The position numbers and the translations under genes are program-made. A stretch of DNA of 64,000 nucleotides from Caballeronia arvi. GTDB taxonomy: Bacteria > Pseudomonadota > Gammaproteobacteria > Burkholderiales > Burkholderiaceae. The notes beneath the pieces were generated by a model. That model did no database searches, was not told the origin of the DNA, and was given only the letters and a program-made list of their open reading frames with translations. Shown here one piece after another: positions 27,859 to 36,510 of this stretch (position 1 is its first letter; each line of letters starts with the position of its first letter). The DNA lies in assembly GCF_001544695.2 (NCBI RefSeq), contig NZ_FCOM02000006.1, positions 124,001 through 188,000 of the forward strand, written 5' to 3'.

Positions 27859-28857
27859 TTATTTCAGCAGGAATCCGTGCGCGAGCGGATCGCGGTCGTC
27901 GACGAAAATCGTGTTGTGGCCAGTCACGCGCGCCCATCCTTCGATCCCCGGCACGATCGCGTCGTATTCGCCGACGCGCGCGGCTTCCATCGGCACGCCT
28001 TCGAACAAGGTGCCGATGATGCTCTCATGCACGAAGCGCTCGCCGATTTTCAGTTGCCCCTTCGCGACGCGCTGCGCCATGCGCGCCGACGTGCCCGTGC
28101 CGCACGGCGAACGGTCGATGGCCTTGTCGCCGTAGAAGACCGCGTTGCGCGCGCTGGCGCCATCGACGGTCGGCTCGCCCGTCCACATGACGTGACTGAG
28201 GCCGCGTATCGCGTCGTTTTCCGGATGCACGAAGCTGTACTTCTCGTTGGCCTTTTGCCTCAACAGCGGACTCAGGCGCTGGATATCCGATGGCTTCAGC
28301 GCATGCAGACCTTCGTAACTGCGCTGCGGTTCGACGATCGCGTAGAAGTTGCCGCCGTACGCGACATCGAAACGAATCTCGCCGATGCCATCGACGTCTA
28401 CGACCAAGTCTTGCGAATGCAGAAACGACGGCACGTTGACGAGCTGCACCGAGTCCACATGCTCGCCATTCATCCGATACCGCGCAATAACGAGACCCGC
28501 GGGCGTATCGAGCCGCAGCACGCCTGGTTCGCGCGGCCGCACGAGTCCATGCTCGATGGCGGTCGTCACCGTGCCGATGGTGCCGTGCCCGCACATCGGC
28601 AGGCAGCCGCTCACTTCGATGAAGAGAATCGCCAGATCCCAATCAGGACGCGTCGGCGGATAGAGAATGCTGCCGGACATCACTTCGTGGCCGCGCGGCT
28701 CGAACATCAGCGCCGTGCGAATCCAGTCGAACTCGCGCAGGAAATGTGCGCGCCGTTCGATCATGTCGCGGCCTTCGAGCGTCGGCGCGCCGCCCGCGAC
28801 GACGCGCACCGGATTGCCGCACGTGTGTCCGTCGATGCAGAAGAAAGTCGATTTCAT
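27859..28857 (-). CDS. lhpA: 4-hydroxyproline 2-epimerase (proline racemase superfamily)
   Basis: This 332-aa cofactor-independent epimerase is of the proline racemase superfamily. Both catalytic cysteines are present: Cys89 in MCGHGTIG and Cys252 in SPCGTGTSA. The double-Cys form distinguishes epimerases/racemases from the Ser/Thr-type dehydratases. It inverts C2 of trans-4-hydroxy-L-proline to cis-4-hydroxy-D-proline. The start overlaps the stop of the DHDPS-family gene (ATGA). Neighbours encode the next two steps (D-amino-acid oxidoreductase and deaminase), which makes the assignment firm. Confidence 0.93.
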   Translation of the reverse strand: MKSTFFCIDGHTCGNPVRVVAGGAPTLEGRDMIERRAHFLREFDWIRTALMFEPRGHEVMSGSILYPPTRPDWDLAILFIEVSGCLPMCGHGTIGTVTTAIEHGLVRPREPGVLRLDTPAGLVIARYRMNGEHVDSVQLVNVPSFLHSQDLVVDVDGIGEIRFDVAYGGNFYAIVEPQRSYEGLHALKPSDIQRLSPLLRQKANEKYSFVHPENDAIRGLSHVMWTGEPTVDGASARNAVFYGDKAIDRSPCGTGTSARMAQRVAKGQLKIGERFVHESIIGTLFEGVPMEAARVGEYDAIVPGIEGWARVTGHNTIFVDDRDPLAHGFLLK

Positions 28858-29756
28858 CGCGCGAGCGCCCGCACGTTGGCGATCGCCTTCTCGACGATCT
28901 CGATGGTCCGCTGCCGTTCCTCGCCCTCGAGCATCAGGCGCGGCGCTTTCACATACTCCGGATAACCCGCCGTGATGTTCTCCGCGAGCTTGATGTATTG
29001 CACGAGCTTCACGTGCGTGTCGAGATGGAAGAGGTCGATCAGCGCGCGATACAGCGCGCGCGCCTTATCGTATTCGCCGTTCACCGCGTAATTCAGCAAG
29101 TCGACAGATTCCTTCGGCATTGCATTCGCCATGCCCGAGACCCAGCCCTTCACGCCGAGCGCGACCGACTCCACGATGAGATCGTCGACGCCGCAGAACA
29201 CGACGAAACGATCGCCGAAGCGCATATAAAGATCGGTGACGCGCGTCGTGTCGTAGGTCTCTTCCTTGATCGCGACGACGTTCGGCTCATCGGCGAGCTG
29301 CGCAAGCAGATCGGGACGCATATCGACGCCATAGCCGCGCGGGTTGTTGTAGATCATCAGGCCGAGCTTGGTCGAACGCGCAATCGACCGATAGTATTCG
29401 ACCGTTTCGCGATCGTCCGAGCGGTACGTCAGGCCCGGAAACACCATCAAACCCTGAACGCCAATTGTTTCGGCATCCTTGGCAAATTGCGTTGCGTTCG
29501 CCGTGTTCAGTTCCGCGAGACCGGAGATCACCGGCACGCGCCCGTTCACGGTTTCGACGGCGATCTTCAGCACGGTGCGCTTCTCTTCGGGCGTGAGCTG
29601 CGCGTTCTCGCCGACCATGCCCATCATCACGACGCCGCCGACACCGTTGTCGATGAGCCGGTTCAAGCCGCTCACGATGGCATCGCGGTCGAGCGAGCCG
29701 TCCTGTTTCAGCTTCGTCGTGACCGCGGGAAATACGCCATTCCAGTTCACTTGCAT
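28854..29756 (-). CDS. lhpC: 1-pyrroline-4-hydroxy-2-carboxylate deaminase (DHDPS family)
   Basis: This 300-aa TIM-barrel Schiff-base enzyme has the YNNP motif with Tyr136 and the catalytic Lys164 in VVAIKEETYD, plus the GMVGENAQLTPEEKR loop. The dihydrodipicolinate synthase family includes the deaminase that converts pyrroline-4-hydroxy-2-carboxylate to alpha-ketoglutarate semialdehyde. Genome context (epimerase, FAD oxidoreductase, permease) supports this function over lysine synthesis. AAGGAG lies before the ATG at 29756. The gene overlaps the epimerase by ATGA and follows the oxidoreductase by 19 bases. Confidence 0.9.
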   Translation of the reverse strand: MQVNWNGVFPAVTTKLKQDGSLDRDAIVSGLNRLIDNGVGGVVMMGMVGENAQLTPEEKRTVLKIAVETVNGRVPVISGLAELNTANATQFAKDAETIGVQGLMVFPGLTYRSDDRETVEYYRSIARSTKLGLMIYNNPRGYGVDMRPDLLAQLADEPNVVAIKEETYDTTRVTDLYMRFGDRFVVFCGVDDLIVESVALGVKGWVSGMANAMPKESVDLLNYAVNGEYDKARALYRALIDLFHLDTHVKLVQYIKLAENITAGYPEYVKAPRLMLEGEERQRTIEIVEKAIANVRALAR

Positions 29757-29775
29757 GATTGCTCCTTCAAGGGGT

Positions 29776-31023
29776 TCAGTTATCGAAGCGTGCGATCGAA
29801 TACGGTGCGAGCGGCACGCGCGGCGTGCGGCCCGCGAGCACATCGGCGACGAGCGCGGCGGTCGTCGCCGATTGCGTCAGGCCGAGATGGCCGTGGCCGA
29901 AGGCATAGACGACGGACGGCGCGCGCGGCGATGCGCCGATCACCGGCAGCGAATCGGGCGTCGCGGGACGATGACCCATCCACTTCGCGGCATCGGTATC
30001 GTCGATGCCGGGAATGAAGCGCTTGCCGAGCGCGAGCAGCGCGTCGCTGCGACGATAGTTCGGCGGCGCATTGATGCCAGCGAATTCCGCCGCGCCGCCG
30101 ATGCGCAAGCCCACATCCAGCGGCGTCGCCACGAACTTGCGCTCCGCGAAGATCACTTCGCGCGTCAGTTCGATGCCGTGTCGCGGCAGCGTCGCGTTAT
30201 AGCCGCGCTCGCTTTCGAGCAATACGTTGTCGCCGATCGATTTCGCCAGCGCCGCCGACCACGCGCCCGCCGCAATCACGATGCGACGCCCTTGCACGCG
30301 CTCATCGTTCGCGAGTAGAACCGTATCCGGCGATTCGACTGCGCGCGCGATGCCCGTCACGAAGCGCGCGCCGAGCGCAAGCACGCGCTCGCGCAACAGC
30401 GTGACGATGCGGCGCGGATCGCCGATATGCGACCAGTCGTCGAGAAACACGCCATGCCTGAACACCGGTGCAAGCGACGGTTCGCATTCGCGGACCTGCT
30501 GCGCGTTCAGCGCATGCCAGCGCGCGCCGAGCTCGCGCTTGAACGCCCATTCGGGCTGATCGGCGGCGAAGGCCTCATCGGTTTCGTAGACGGTGAGCGC
30601 GCCACGCCGATAGTGCATCGCGCTCGCACCGATATCGTCGAACATGGGCACGATATCGTCGTACACGCGGTTGTTCAGCAGCGCGAGCGCGTGCGAGATC
30701 GCGTGAAAGCGCGCCGGCTCGCTCGCGCGCCGAAACGCCAGGAACCACGGCAACGCCTTCGGCACGTGCTTCCAGTCGAGCGCGAGCGGACCGAGCGGGT
30801 CCATCAGCCATTTCGCGGCCTTCGTGAACATGCCGTGCACGGCGATCGGCGTGCTCTCCGTCACCGCGATGCCGCCTGCGTTGCCATGCGATGCGCGGTC
30901 GCCTTCGAAATCGCGATCGATTACGGTCACGCGCGCGCCGTCACGCAAGGCGGCCCACGCGCACGCCAGTCCGACGATGCCCGCGCCGACCACCACGACA
31001 TCCGCCATTGCTTCGTTGCTCAT
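29776..31023 (-). CDS. D-hydroxyproline oxidoreductase (DadA-like FAD enzyme)
   Basis: This 415-aa FAD-dependent D-amino-acid dehydrogenase-type protein has the dinucleotide-binding VVVVGAGIVGLACAW (9-23), an Asp/Arg pair in VIDRDFEGDRASHGNAGG, and a C-terminal MGHRPATPDSLPVIGASPR with FGHGHLGLTQSATTA, as in DadA. It oxidises cis-4-hydroxy-D-proline to pyrroline-4-hydroxy-2-carboxylate, passing electrons to the respiratory chain. The ATG overlaps the permease stop (ATGA). A general D-amino-acid activity cannot be excluded, but the operon context points to hydroxyproline. Confidence 0.9.
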   Translation of the reverse strand: MSNEAMADVVVVGAGIVGLACAWAALRDGARVTVIDRDFEGDRASHGNAGGIAVTESTPIAVHGMFTKAAKWLMDPLGPLALDWKHVPKALPWFLAFRRASEPARFHAISHALALLNNRVYDDIVPMFDDIGASAMHYRRGALTVYETDEAFAADQPEWAFKRELGARWHALNAQQVRECEPSLAPVFRHGVFLDDWSHIGDPRRIVTLLRERVLALGARFVTGIARAVESPDTVLLANDERVQGRRIVIAAGAWSAALAKSIGDNVLLESERGYNATLPRHGIELTREVIFAERKFVATPLDVGLRIGGAAEFAGINAPPNYRRSDALLALGKRFIPGIDDTDAAKWMGHRPATPDSLPVIGASPRAPSVVYAFGHGHLGLTQSATTAALVADVLAGRTPRVPLAPYSIARFDN

Positions 31024-32330
31024 TGCAGCGGCGCGTGCGCCGTCTCCTTGATGGTGAGGACCGTGAGCGTCGAAAGCAGCGCGGCGAGCATCACGAAATA
31101 CGCGGGCGAGAGCGGCGAGCCGGTCGCCTTGATGAGCGCGATGGCGATCATCGGCGCGAAACCGCCGAATATCGCGTTCGCGATGCCGTAGCCAATCGAC
31201 ATCCACGTCGTGCGGATTTTCGTCGGGAAGAGCTCGGAGAGCACGGCGGGACCGACGCCCGAGAAGATGCCGATGATCACGCCGCCCAAGACCTGCACCG
31301 CACCGACCATCGCCGCCGATTTGTATTCGAGCATCAGATGGAAGATCGGATACGGCAGCGCCAGGAACGCGATACAACCGATGGCGTAGATCGGCTTGCG
31401 TCCGAAGCGGTCCGAGGCGGCGCCCCAGAACGGAATCGATACCGTCATCACGATGAGCCCGGCCGTGTTGAGCCAGAGCGCCGTCGACGTGTGAATCCCG
31501 ACGTACTTCGTCGTGAAAGACGGCAGGTAGTTGAGCAGCACGTAGAGCGAGACGGTCCACACGATCACGAGACCGCACGCTTGCAGGCCGAGCAGCGCGG
31601 GCGCGCGGCCTTTCGTCTTGGGCGCTTCGTCGGAGGCGCTTTGGTAGACCGGCGTTTCCTCGCTGCGCTTGCGGATGATCCAGCCGATCGGCCCGATCAC
31701 GATCGCCCCGACGATGAACGGCACGCGCCAGCCCCAGTCGAGCATCGCTTGCGGGCTGAGCAGCGTCGTCATGAGCGCGGCCGCGCCGGAGCCTAGCAGC
31801 ATGCCGCCGAGCGTGCTGCACTGCTGGAAGCTGCCGTAAAAGCCGCGCTTGTTCGGCGGCGCCCATTCGACGAGAAACGCGACCGCGTTGCCCAGCTCGC
31901 CGCCGACCGAGATGCCTTGCAGCATGCGCGCGGCCACCAGCAGGATCGGCGCCATGATGCCGATGGACGCATACGTCGGCAGCAACGCCATGAAGAGCGT
32001 GGCGGCGGCCATCAGCGGCATGACGAAGGTGAGCGTCCACTTGCGGCCTTTCTTGTCGCCGAGCCAGCCGAAGATGATCGCGCCGAGCGGACGCGCCGCG
32101 AAGCCTAGCCCGAACGCGCCGAAGGTGCCGAGCATCGCGGCGAAGTCGTCGCCGGTCGGGAACATCACTTTGGCGATGACGGTCGCGAGGAACGCGTAGG
32201 TGCCGAAATCGAACCATTCGAGAATGTTGCCGACGACCGCGGCCGTGACGGCGCGGCTGGATTTGGACGAGACGCGGGGTTCGTCGCTTGCGGCGTAGGG
32301 GTTTGGAACGGTGGTGGCGCGGTCGGTCAT
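31020..32330 (-). CDS. MFS metabolite:H+ symporter, probable hydroxyproline permease
   Basis: This 436-aa 12-helix protein is of the MHS family (ProP/ShiA/KgtP-like). Diagnostic parts are GNILEWFDFGTYAFLA, RPLGAIIFGWLGDKKGRK (the loop 2-3 motif), LQGISVGGELGNAVAFLVEWAP and AASDRFGRKP. It is the first gene of the operon and overlaps the oxidoreductase by four bases, so hydroxyproline or a related betaine-like amino acid is the likely cargo. GGGAG lies before the ATG. The promoter and a candidate operator lie within 85 bases upstream. Confidence 0.9.
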   Translation of the reverse strand: MTDRATTVPNPYAASDEPRVSSKSSRAVTAAVVGNILEWFDFGTYAFLATVIAKVMFPTGDDFAAMLGTFGAFGLGFAARPLGAIIFGWLGDKKGRKWTLTFVMPLMAAATLFMALLPTYASIGIMAPILLVAARMLQGISVGGELGNAVAFLVEWAPPNKRGFYGSFQQCSTLGGMLLGSGAAALMTTLLSPQAMLDWGWRVPFIVGAIVIGPIGWIIRKRSEETPVYQSASDEAPKTKGRAPALLGLQACGLVIVWTVSLYVLLNYLPSFTTKYVGIHTSTALWLNTAGLIVMTVSIPFWGAASDRFGRKPIYAIGCIAFLALPYPIFHLMLEYKSAAMVGAVQVLGGVIIGIFSGVGPAVLSELFPTKIRTTWMSIGYGIANAIFGGFAPMIAIALIKATGSPLSPAYFVMLAALLSTLTVLTIKETAHAPLQ

Positions 32331-32369
32331 GGTGGCTCCCTCGGGTGACGGTGGGATGCTGACCGGCCG

Positions 32370-32398
32370 ATTGTGCGCTCATCTCAAAATTGAATCAA
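32370..32398 (-). promoter_or_regulatory. Candidate sigma-70 promoter of the hydroxyproline operon
   Basis: On the minus strand, TTGATT (32393-32398) and CACAAT (32370-32375, 4/6 to TATAAT) are 17 bases apart. They lie 40 bases upstream of the permease start and directly downstream of the palindrome. This is a motif match only. Confidence 0.45.
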
Positions 32399-32401
32399 GG
32401 A

Positions 32402-32415
32402 TTTTGGATCCAAAA
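32402..32415. promoter_or_regulatory. Perfect 14-bp palindrome TTTTGGATCCAAAA, candidate GntR operator
   Basis: A fully symmetrical 14-mer, AT-rich at the ends, lies four bases upstream of the candidate -35 of the hydroxyproline operon, in otherwise GC-rich DNA. Short palindromes of this form are typical of FCD-type GntR targets, and the operon encodes such a regulator. I saw no second copy in front of gntR itself. Confidence 0.6.
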
Positions 32416-32458
32416 ATTGCGAACGGACGATCACCTGACCGTCGCTTGCCCCGCGTCC

Positions 32459-33190
32459 TTACTGCGCGGCCTGCGCGGAAACCTGAACGCGCGGAGCGCC
32501 GTAGAACATCTGCACCATCACGATATCCTCCGCGCTGAGCTGACCATTACCGTTCCAGTCCGGATTGCAGTAATTCATGATCGACGCCAGATCCCACGCG
32601 CCGATCATCATGTCGCCATAAGTGCCTTGTGCGGGCTCGTCACACGTCGATGGCGTATCCGGTCGATTCTGCTCATGCGCAAAACCGAGCGCGTGACCAA
32701 ACTCGTGCGCGGCGACATTGCGGATGCAATACTCTTCGCGGCCCACGCAACTGGGACTCCAGTTCCGGAAGGTGAAGTCGAGCACCATGCCGCCCACGAC
32801 GTTGTTCAGATTCGTCCCGAGGCCTTGCGTGTGCGGGCCGTTCGCGGCGTTGTCCTCGATCGAGATCCGTATGCCGTAGTAGTTCGGATCGTTCGTGCAT
32901 TGCTGCCAGCCGGAAAACGTGGCGCCGGAATGCGCTTCCCAACTCGCCTCGACCGCGAGGCGGCTCCAGTTGCGTTGAGTGGCATACGTCGCGAAATCGG
33001 CATTGCTCATGTCCCAGCAGACGCCGATGGGAACCTGCTTCCACATGACAGTCGACAACGCATAACCCTTGACTGTGGTTCTGTCCTGAGCGCTGGAATT
33101 CACTGCATCGGTGTCGCTATCGCTTGCGCCGCACGCGCTCAGCAGCATTCCTAACAATAATGCAAATATCCCAAGCCCGAATCGCGCCAT
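32459..33190 (-). CDS. Metzincin-type zinc metalloprotease lipoprotein
   Basis: This 243-aa secreted or surface lipoprotein has a signal MARFGLGIFALLLGMLLSAC with the lipobox ending at Cys20. The zinc site HEFGHALGFAHEQ (162-174) and the Met-turn SIMNY (203-207) define a metzincin of the matrixin/astacin-like group. Four further cysteines may form disulphides. DWNGNGQLSAED (211-222) matches a 12-residue EF-hand/dockerin calcium loop. I chose the ATG at 33190 because GGAG lies six bases upstream; the frame's earlier start lacks one. It is isolated between the hydroxyproline operon promoter and a two-component kinase gene. The substrate is unknown; a collagen-type target would suit the neighbouring hydroxyproline operon, but that is speculation. 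Confidence 0.87.
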   Translation of the reverse strand: MARFGLGIFALLLGMLLSACGASDSDTDAVNSSAQDRTTVKGYALSTVMWKQVPIGVCWDMSNADFATYATQRNWSRLAVEASWEAHSGATFSGWQQCTNDPNYYGIRISIEDNAANGPHTQGLGTNLNNVVGGMVLDFTFRNWSPSCVGREEYCIRNVAAHEFGHALGFAHEQNRPDTPSTCDEPAQGTYGDMMIGAWDLASIMNYCNPDWNGNGQLSAEDIVMVQMFYGAPRVQVSAQAAQ

Positions 33191-33265
33191 TTTCTTCTCC
33201 GCGGTGATCACCATGCATCAACAGAGAAGTATATTTTCTAATGCGCCACGAGAATGGAATGGTCA

Positions 33266-34648
33266 TTACATAAGACCGTCGAAAAAAGTCGCCGTGACGA
33301 TCACGCCGCGCTTCGGCGGCTCGCGATGCTTAAGCGCGATCTCCCCCCGATGCGCCTGCACGATTTCCTTCGCGATCGCGAGCCCGAGTCCCGTCCCTTC
33401 GGTATCGGAGGAGGCGCGATAAAACGGCTCGAACACGCGACTGCGCGCTTCGGCGGGAATGCCGGGACCGTCGTCGGTGACGGTCAGGGTCACACGTTGC
33501 GCATCGCGCGCGACGCCAACGGTCACATGCCCGCCCGGCTGCGTATAGCGAATCGCGTTCTCCACGACATTGAAAACCAGCGCCGACAACAACCCCTCAT
33601 GCCCGATGATCCACGCCGATTCCACCAACTCCGCGCCGAGATCGATGTCCCGCTTCTGCGCGAACATCGCCAGATCTTCGATCACCGCCTGCGCGATCGA
33701 AGCCAGATCGACCTTCTGCCTCGCAAGCTGGGTATAGTCCGCCGCTTCCGCCTGCGCGAGCAGCAACAGCTTGTTCGTGAGGCCCACCATCGACCGGTTG
33801 CTTCGCTGCATGGCCGCGAGCGCTTCGGAAAGCGTCGGCTCCATTTCGCGATGCTGCCGCGCGAACTGCAACTGCGTCTCCAGCAGCGTGAGCGGCGTGC
33901 GCAACTGATGCGCCGCATCCGCGATGAAGCGCCGCTGCGCCGCCACCTGAAGCCCGAGCCTCGCGATGCACTGATTGATCGCCTCGACGATCGGCCGCAG
34001 TTCCGTATGCAATCGCTCGACGCGCAAGGGTTCGAGCTGCATCGGATCGCGGTCCATCACTTCTTCCTTCACCTTCAGAAGCGGCCGCAATTCGAATGTC
34101 AGGCCGATGCACGTCAGCGCCACGGCAAGCAACACCATCTCGATCTGCCGCACGAGTTGCGGACGCCAGAGCTCGCGCAGCATCGCATCGCGCGAGGCCT
34201 GCGTCTTGCCGACCGATACGAGCACGCGCCGGATCGCGCCGGTGTCGTACATCTGGCGCACGATGCCGACCGCGCGTATCGGCTTGCCGTGCAGATCGGC
34301 GTCGTAGTAGACCGGCGCGTCGTGGCGAGCCGACATCTCGCGCGTCGGAAAATCCGGCACGCCCGCCAGCAGACGGCCATCGTCGACGCTGACGTTGTAG
34401 AACACCTGATCGCCCTGCGGCGATGCGAACACTTCCAGCGCGGCCGGTGGAATATCGACGAGCAGGCGGCCATCGGACCATTCCACTTCGCCCGCGATCA
34501 TCCGCGCGGACGCGAGCAGCGTGTTCTCCTGCACGAGATCGGCGGTGTGCCGTGCGTTGTCGTAGGCCGCCTTGCCGGTCACGAACACGTAGATCGCGAG
34601 CGGCACCAGCAGCCACCACAGAAGACGGACGCGCAGACTATTGGTCAT
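33266..34648 (-). CDS. Sensor histidine kinase, TctE-like
   Basis: This 460-aa inner-membrane kinase has TM1 at ~8-25, a periplasmic domain (~26-167) of the 2CSK_N/TctE type, TM2 at ~168-185, dimerisation/phosphoacceptor AAHQLRTPLTLLETQL with His247, then the N-box VFNVVENAIRYTQPG, DDGPGIP and GTGLGLAIAKEIV. The ATG lies inside the end of the regulator gene (11-base overlap), so the two are co-translated. TctE relatives sense tricarboxylates; the signal here is unknown. The ABC importer divergently encoded upstream of the regulator may be the target. Confidence 0.9.
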   Translation of the reverse strand: MTNSLRVRLLWWLLVPLAIYVFVTGKAAYDNARHTADLVQENTLLASARMIAGEVEWSDGRLLVDIPPAALEVFASPQGDQVFYNVSVDDGRLLAGVPDFPTREMSARHDAPVYYDADLHGKPIRAVGIVRQMYDTGAIRRVLVSVGKTQASRDAMLRELWRPQLVRQIEMVLLAVALTCIGLTFELRPLLKVKEEVMDRDPMQLEPLRVERLHTELRPIVEAINQCIARLGLQVAAQRRFIADAAHQLRTPLTLLETQLQFARQHREMEPTLSEALAAMQRSNRSMVGLTNKLLLLAQAEAADYTQLARQKVDLASIAQAVIEDLAMFAQKRDIDLGAELVESAWIIGHEGLLSALVFNVVENAIRYTQPGGHVTVGVARDAQRVTLTVTDDGPGIPAEARSRVFEPFYRASSDTEGTGLGLAIAKEIVQAHRGEIALKHREPPKRGVIVTATFFDGLM

Positions 34649-35315
34649 CGTCCTTCTTGCGCAGCAGATAGCCGAGCCCGCGCAGCGTGACGATCGCCGC
34701 CGAACTGCCATCGAGCTTCTTGCGCAGCCGCGACACGTAAATTTCGAGCGCGTCCTCGCTGGGCTGATCGTCATGCGTGAAGATCGCGTCCAGAAGCGAT
34801 GCTTTCGACACCGTCTTGCCGAGCCGCAAGATCAGCGCTTCGAGCACGCTGCGCTCGCGCGGCGTCACGTTGAGCGGCGCGCTCTTGAGTGTGAACTGGC
34901 GCGTGTCGATATCGAAGACGAGATCGCCGCACGCCACTTCATTGGCCGTCGATGACGTGCGCCGCCGGATCATCACCTTAACGCGCGCGACCAGCTCGCG
35001 CACTTCGAACGGCTTCACGAGATAGTCGTCCGCGCCCGCGCCGAGCAATTCCACTTTCTCGTCGATGGAACCGCTCGCGGTCAGGATCATCACCGGCGTC
35101 GCATCGCCGCGCTGCCGCAGGCGGCGCAATACGTTCTTGCCGGACAGACGCGGAAGGTTGAGATCGAGCAGCACGACATCGTATTGATTCGTGCGCAGCA
35201 GTTGATCGGCGGACTCGCCATCCTGCACGGCTTCGAGTGCGAACGACTCCTGTTCCAGCATCTTCGCGAGCCAGAGCGAGAGCGTCGGATTGTCTTCGAT
35301 GAGAAGCAGCTTCAT
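34638..35315 (-). CDS. OmpR-family response regulator, TctD/QseB-like
   Basis: This 225-aa regulator has receiver-domain residues Glu7/Asp8 (LLIEDNP), phosphoacceptor Asp51 (VVLLDLNLPR) and Lys in DDYLVKPFEVREL. The C-terminal winged helix (~130-222) includes LNVTPRERSVLEALILRLG and SEDALEIYVSRLRKKLDG. It forms an operon with the kinase downstream. The 168-base divergent gap to the ABC importer operon probably contains its binding sites. Confidence 0.92.
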   Translation of the reverse strand: MKLLLIEDNPTLSLWLAKMLEQESFALEAVQDGESADQLLRTNQYDVVLLDLNLPRLSGKNVLRRLRQRGDATPVMILTASGSIDEKVELLGAGADDYLVKPFEVRELVARVKVMIRRRTSSTANEVACGDLVFDIDTRQFTLKSAPLNVTPRERSVLEALILRLGKTVSKASLLDAIFTHDDQPSEDALEIYVSRLRKKLDGSSAAIVTLRGLGYLLRKKDDDQ

Positions 35316-35483
35316 GGTGGCGCGATTGTATGGGCTTCGACGAACGATGAAGTATCGGGTTAACACCCATGATTTGCCATCGGTGCAGAAAGCTGACAGA
35401 AGGTTTTCCGTTCTTATAATCGCCGCACACATTCGAAAAGCGGGCCTTTCGTTATTCAACGGCCCACACCAAGGAGACTCCCG

Positions 35484-36500
35484 ATGCGTACCCTGCGCCA
35501 CATCGCCGCTTTGTCCGGTATTGCCTTCGCACTCGCCGCCGCTTCCGTATCCGCGCACGCGGAGAAGATTTCCATCATGGTTGGCGGCGCGACCAAGATC
35601 ATCTATCTGCCCGCGAAGCTGACCGAGCAGCTCGGCTATTTCAAGGACGAAGGGCTCGACGTCGAAATCCTCTCGCAGCCCGCCGGCGTCGATGCCGAAA
35701 ACGAGTTGCTCGCCGGCGCGGTGCAAGGCGTCGTCGGCTTCTACGACCACACCATCGACCTGCAAAGCAAGGGCAAGGAAGTGCAGGCGCTCGTGATCTT
35801 CGGCCAGGTGCCGGGCGAAGTGGAAATGGTGTCGACGAAGCAGGCCGACAAGCTCAAGAGCATGGCCGACGTCAAAGGCAAGACGCTCGGCGTGACGGGC
35901 CTGGGTTCATCGACGAGCTTTCTCACGCAATATCTCGCGCAGCGCGCGGGCGTGACCTCGAAGGAATACACGCTGCTGCCGGTAGGCGCGGATGCGAGCT
36001 TCATCGCGGCGATCAAGCAGGAGCGCATTGACGCGGGCATGACCACCGAGCCGACCGTCTCGCAACTGCTCAAGACCGGCGAGGCGAAAGTGCTCGTCGA
36101 CATGCGCACGCTCGAAGGCACGCGCGCCGCGCTCGGCGGCACGTATCCGGCATCGAGCTTCTACGTGCAGCGCGCCTGGGCCGAATCGCACAAGGCCGAC
36201 GCCGCGAAGCTCTCGCGCGCGTTCGCGAAGACGCTCAACTTCATCGCGACGCACAGCGCCGAAGAAATCACCGAGAAGATGCCGAAGGACTATTACGCGA
36301 AGAACAAGGACTTGTACGTGGGCGCGCTGAAGGCCTCGCTGCCGATGTTCACGAAGGACGGGAAGATGCCCGCCGATGGTCCCGAGACCGTGCTCAAGGT
36401 GCTCGCCGCGTTCAATCCGTCGGTGAAGGGCAAGCATATCGACCTCGCGCGCACGTATTCGAACGAATACCTGTCGGGCACGGCGACGGCGTCGAAGTGA
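35484..36500 (+). CDS. ABC importer substrate-binding protein, NitT/TauT type
   Basis: This 338-aa periplasmic protein has a signal peptide (MRTLRHIAALSGIAFALAAA ending SAHAEK) and a NMT1/SsuA-like type II fold: GYFKDEGLDVEILSQPAG, GVVGFYDHT, VKGKTLGVTGLGSSTSFLT and AGMTTEPTVSQLL. The family binds sulfonates, nitrate/nitrite, aromatic acids or pyrimidine precursors. AAGGAG lies before the ATG. ATPase and permease genes follow with gaps of 10 and 24 bases. The ligand cannot be read off the sequence. Confidence 0.92.
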   Translation: MRTLRHIAALSGIAFALAAASVSAHAEKISIMVGGATKIIYLPAKLTEQLGYFKDEGLDVEILSQPAGVDAENELLAGAVQGVVGFYDHTIDLQSKGKEVQALVIFGQVPGEVEMVSTKQADKLKSMADVKGKTLGVTGLGSSTSFLTQYLAQRAGVTSKEYTLLPVGADASFIAAIKQERIDAGMTTEPTVSQLLKTGEAKVLVDMRTLEGTRAALGGTYPASSFYVQRAWAESHKADAAKLSRAFAKTLNFIATHSAEEITEKMPKDYYAKNKDLYVGALKASLPMFTKDGKMPADGPETVLKVLAAFNPSVKGKHIDLARTYSNEYLSGTATASK

Positions 36501-36510
36501 GGCTCGCACG

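Noticed and set aside
26863..28965. Plus-strand frame of 700 codons across the amidohydrolase and epimerase genes
   Set aside because: His/Arg-rich antisense translation spanning two well-supported genes and their junction.
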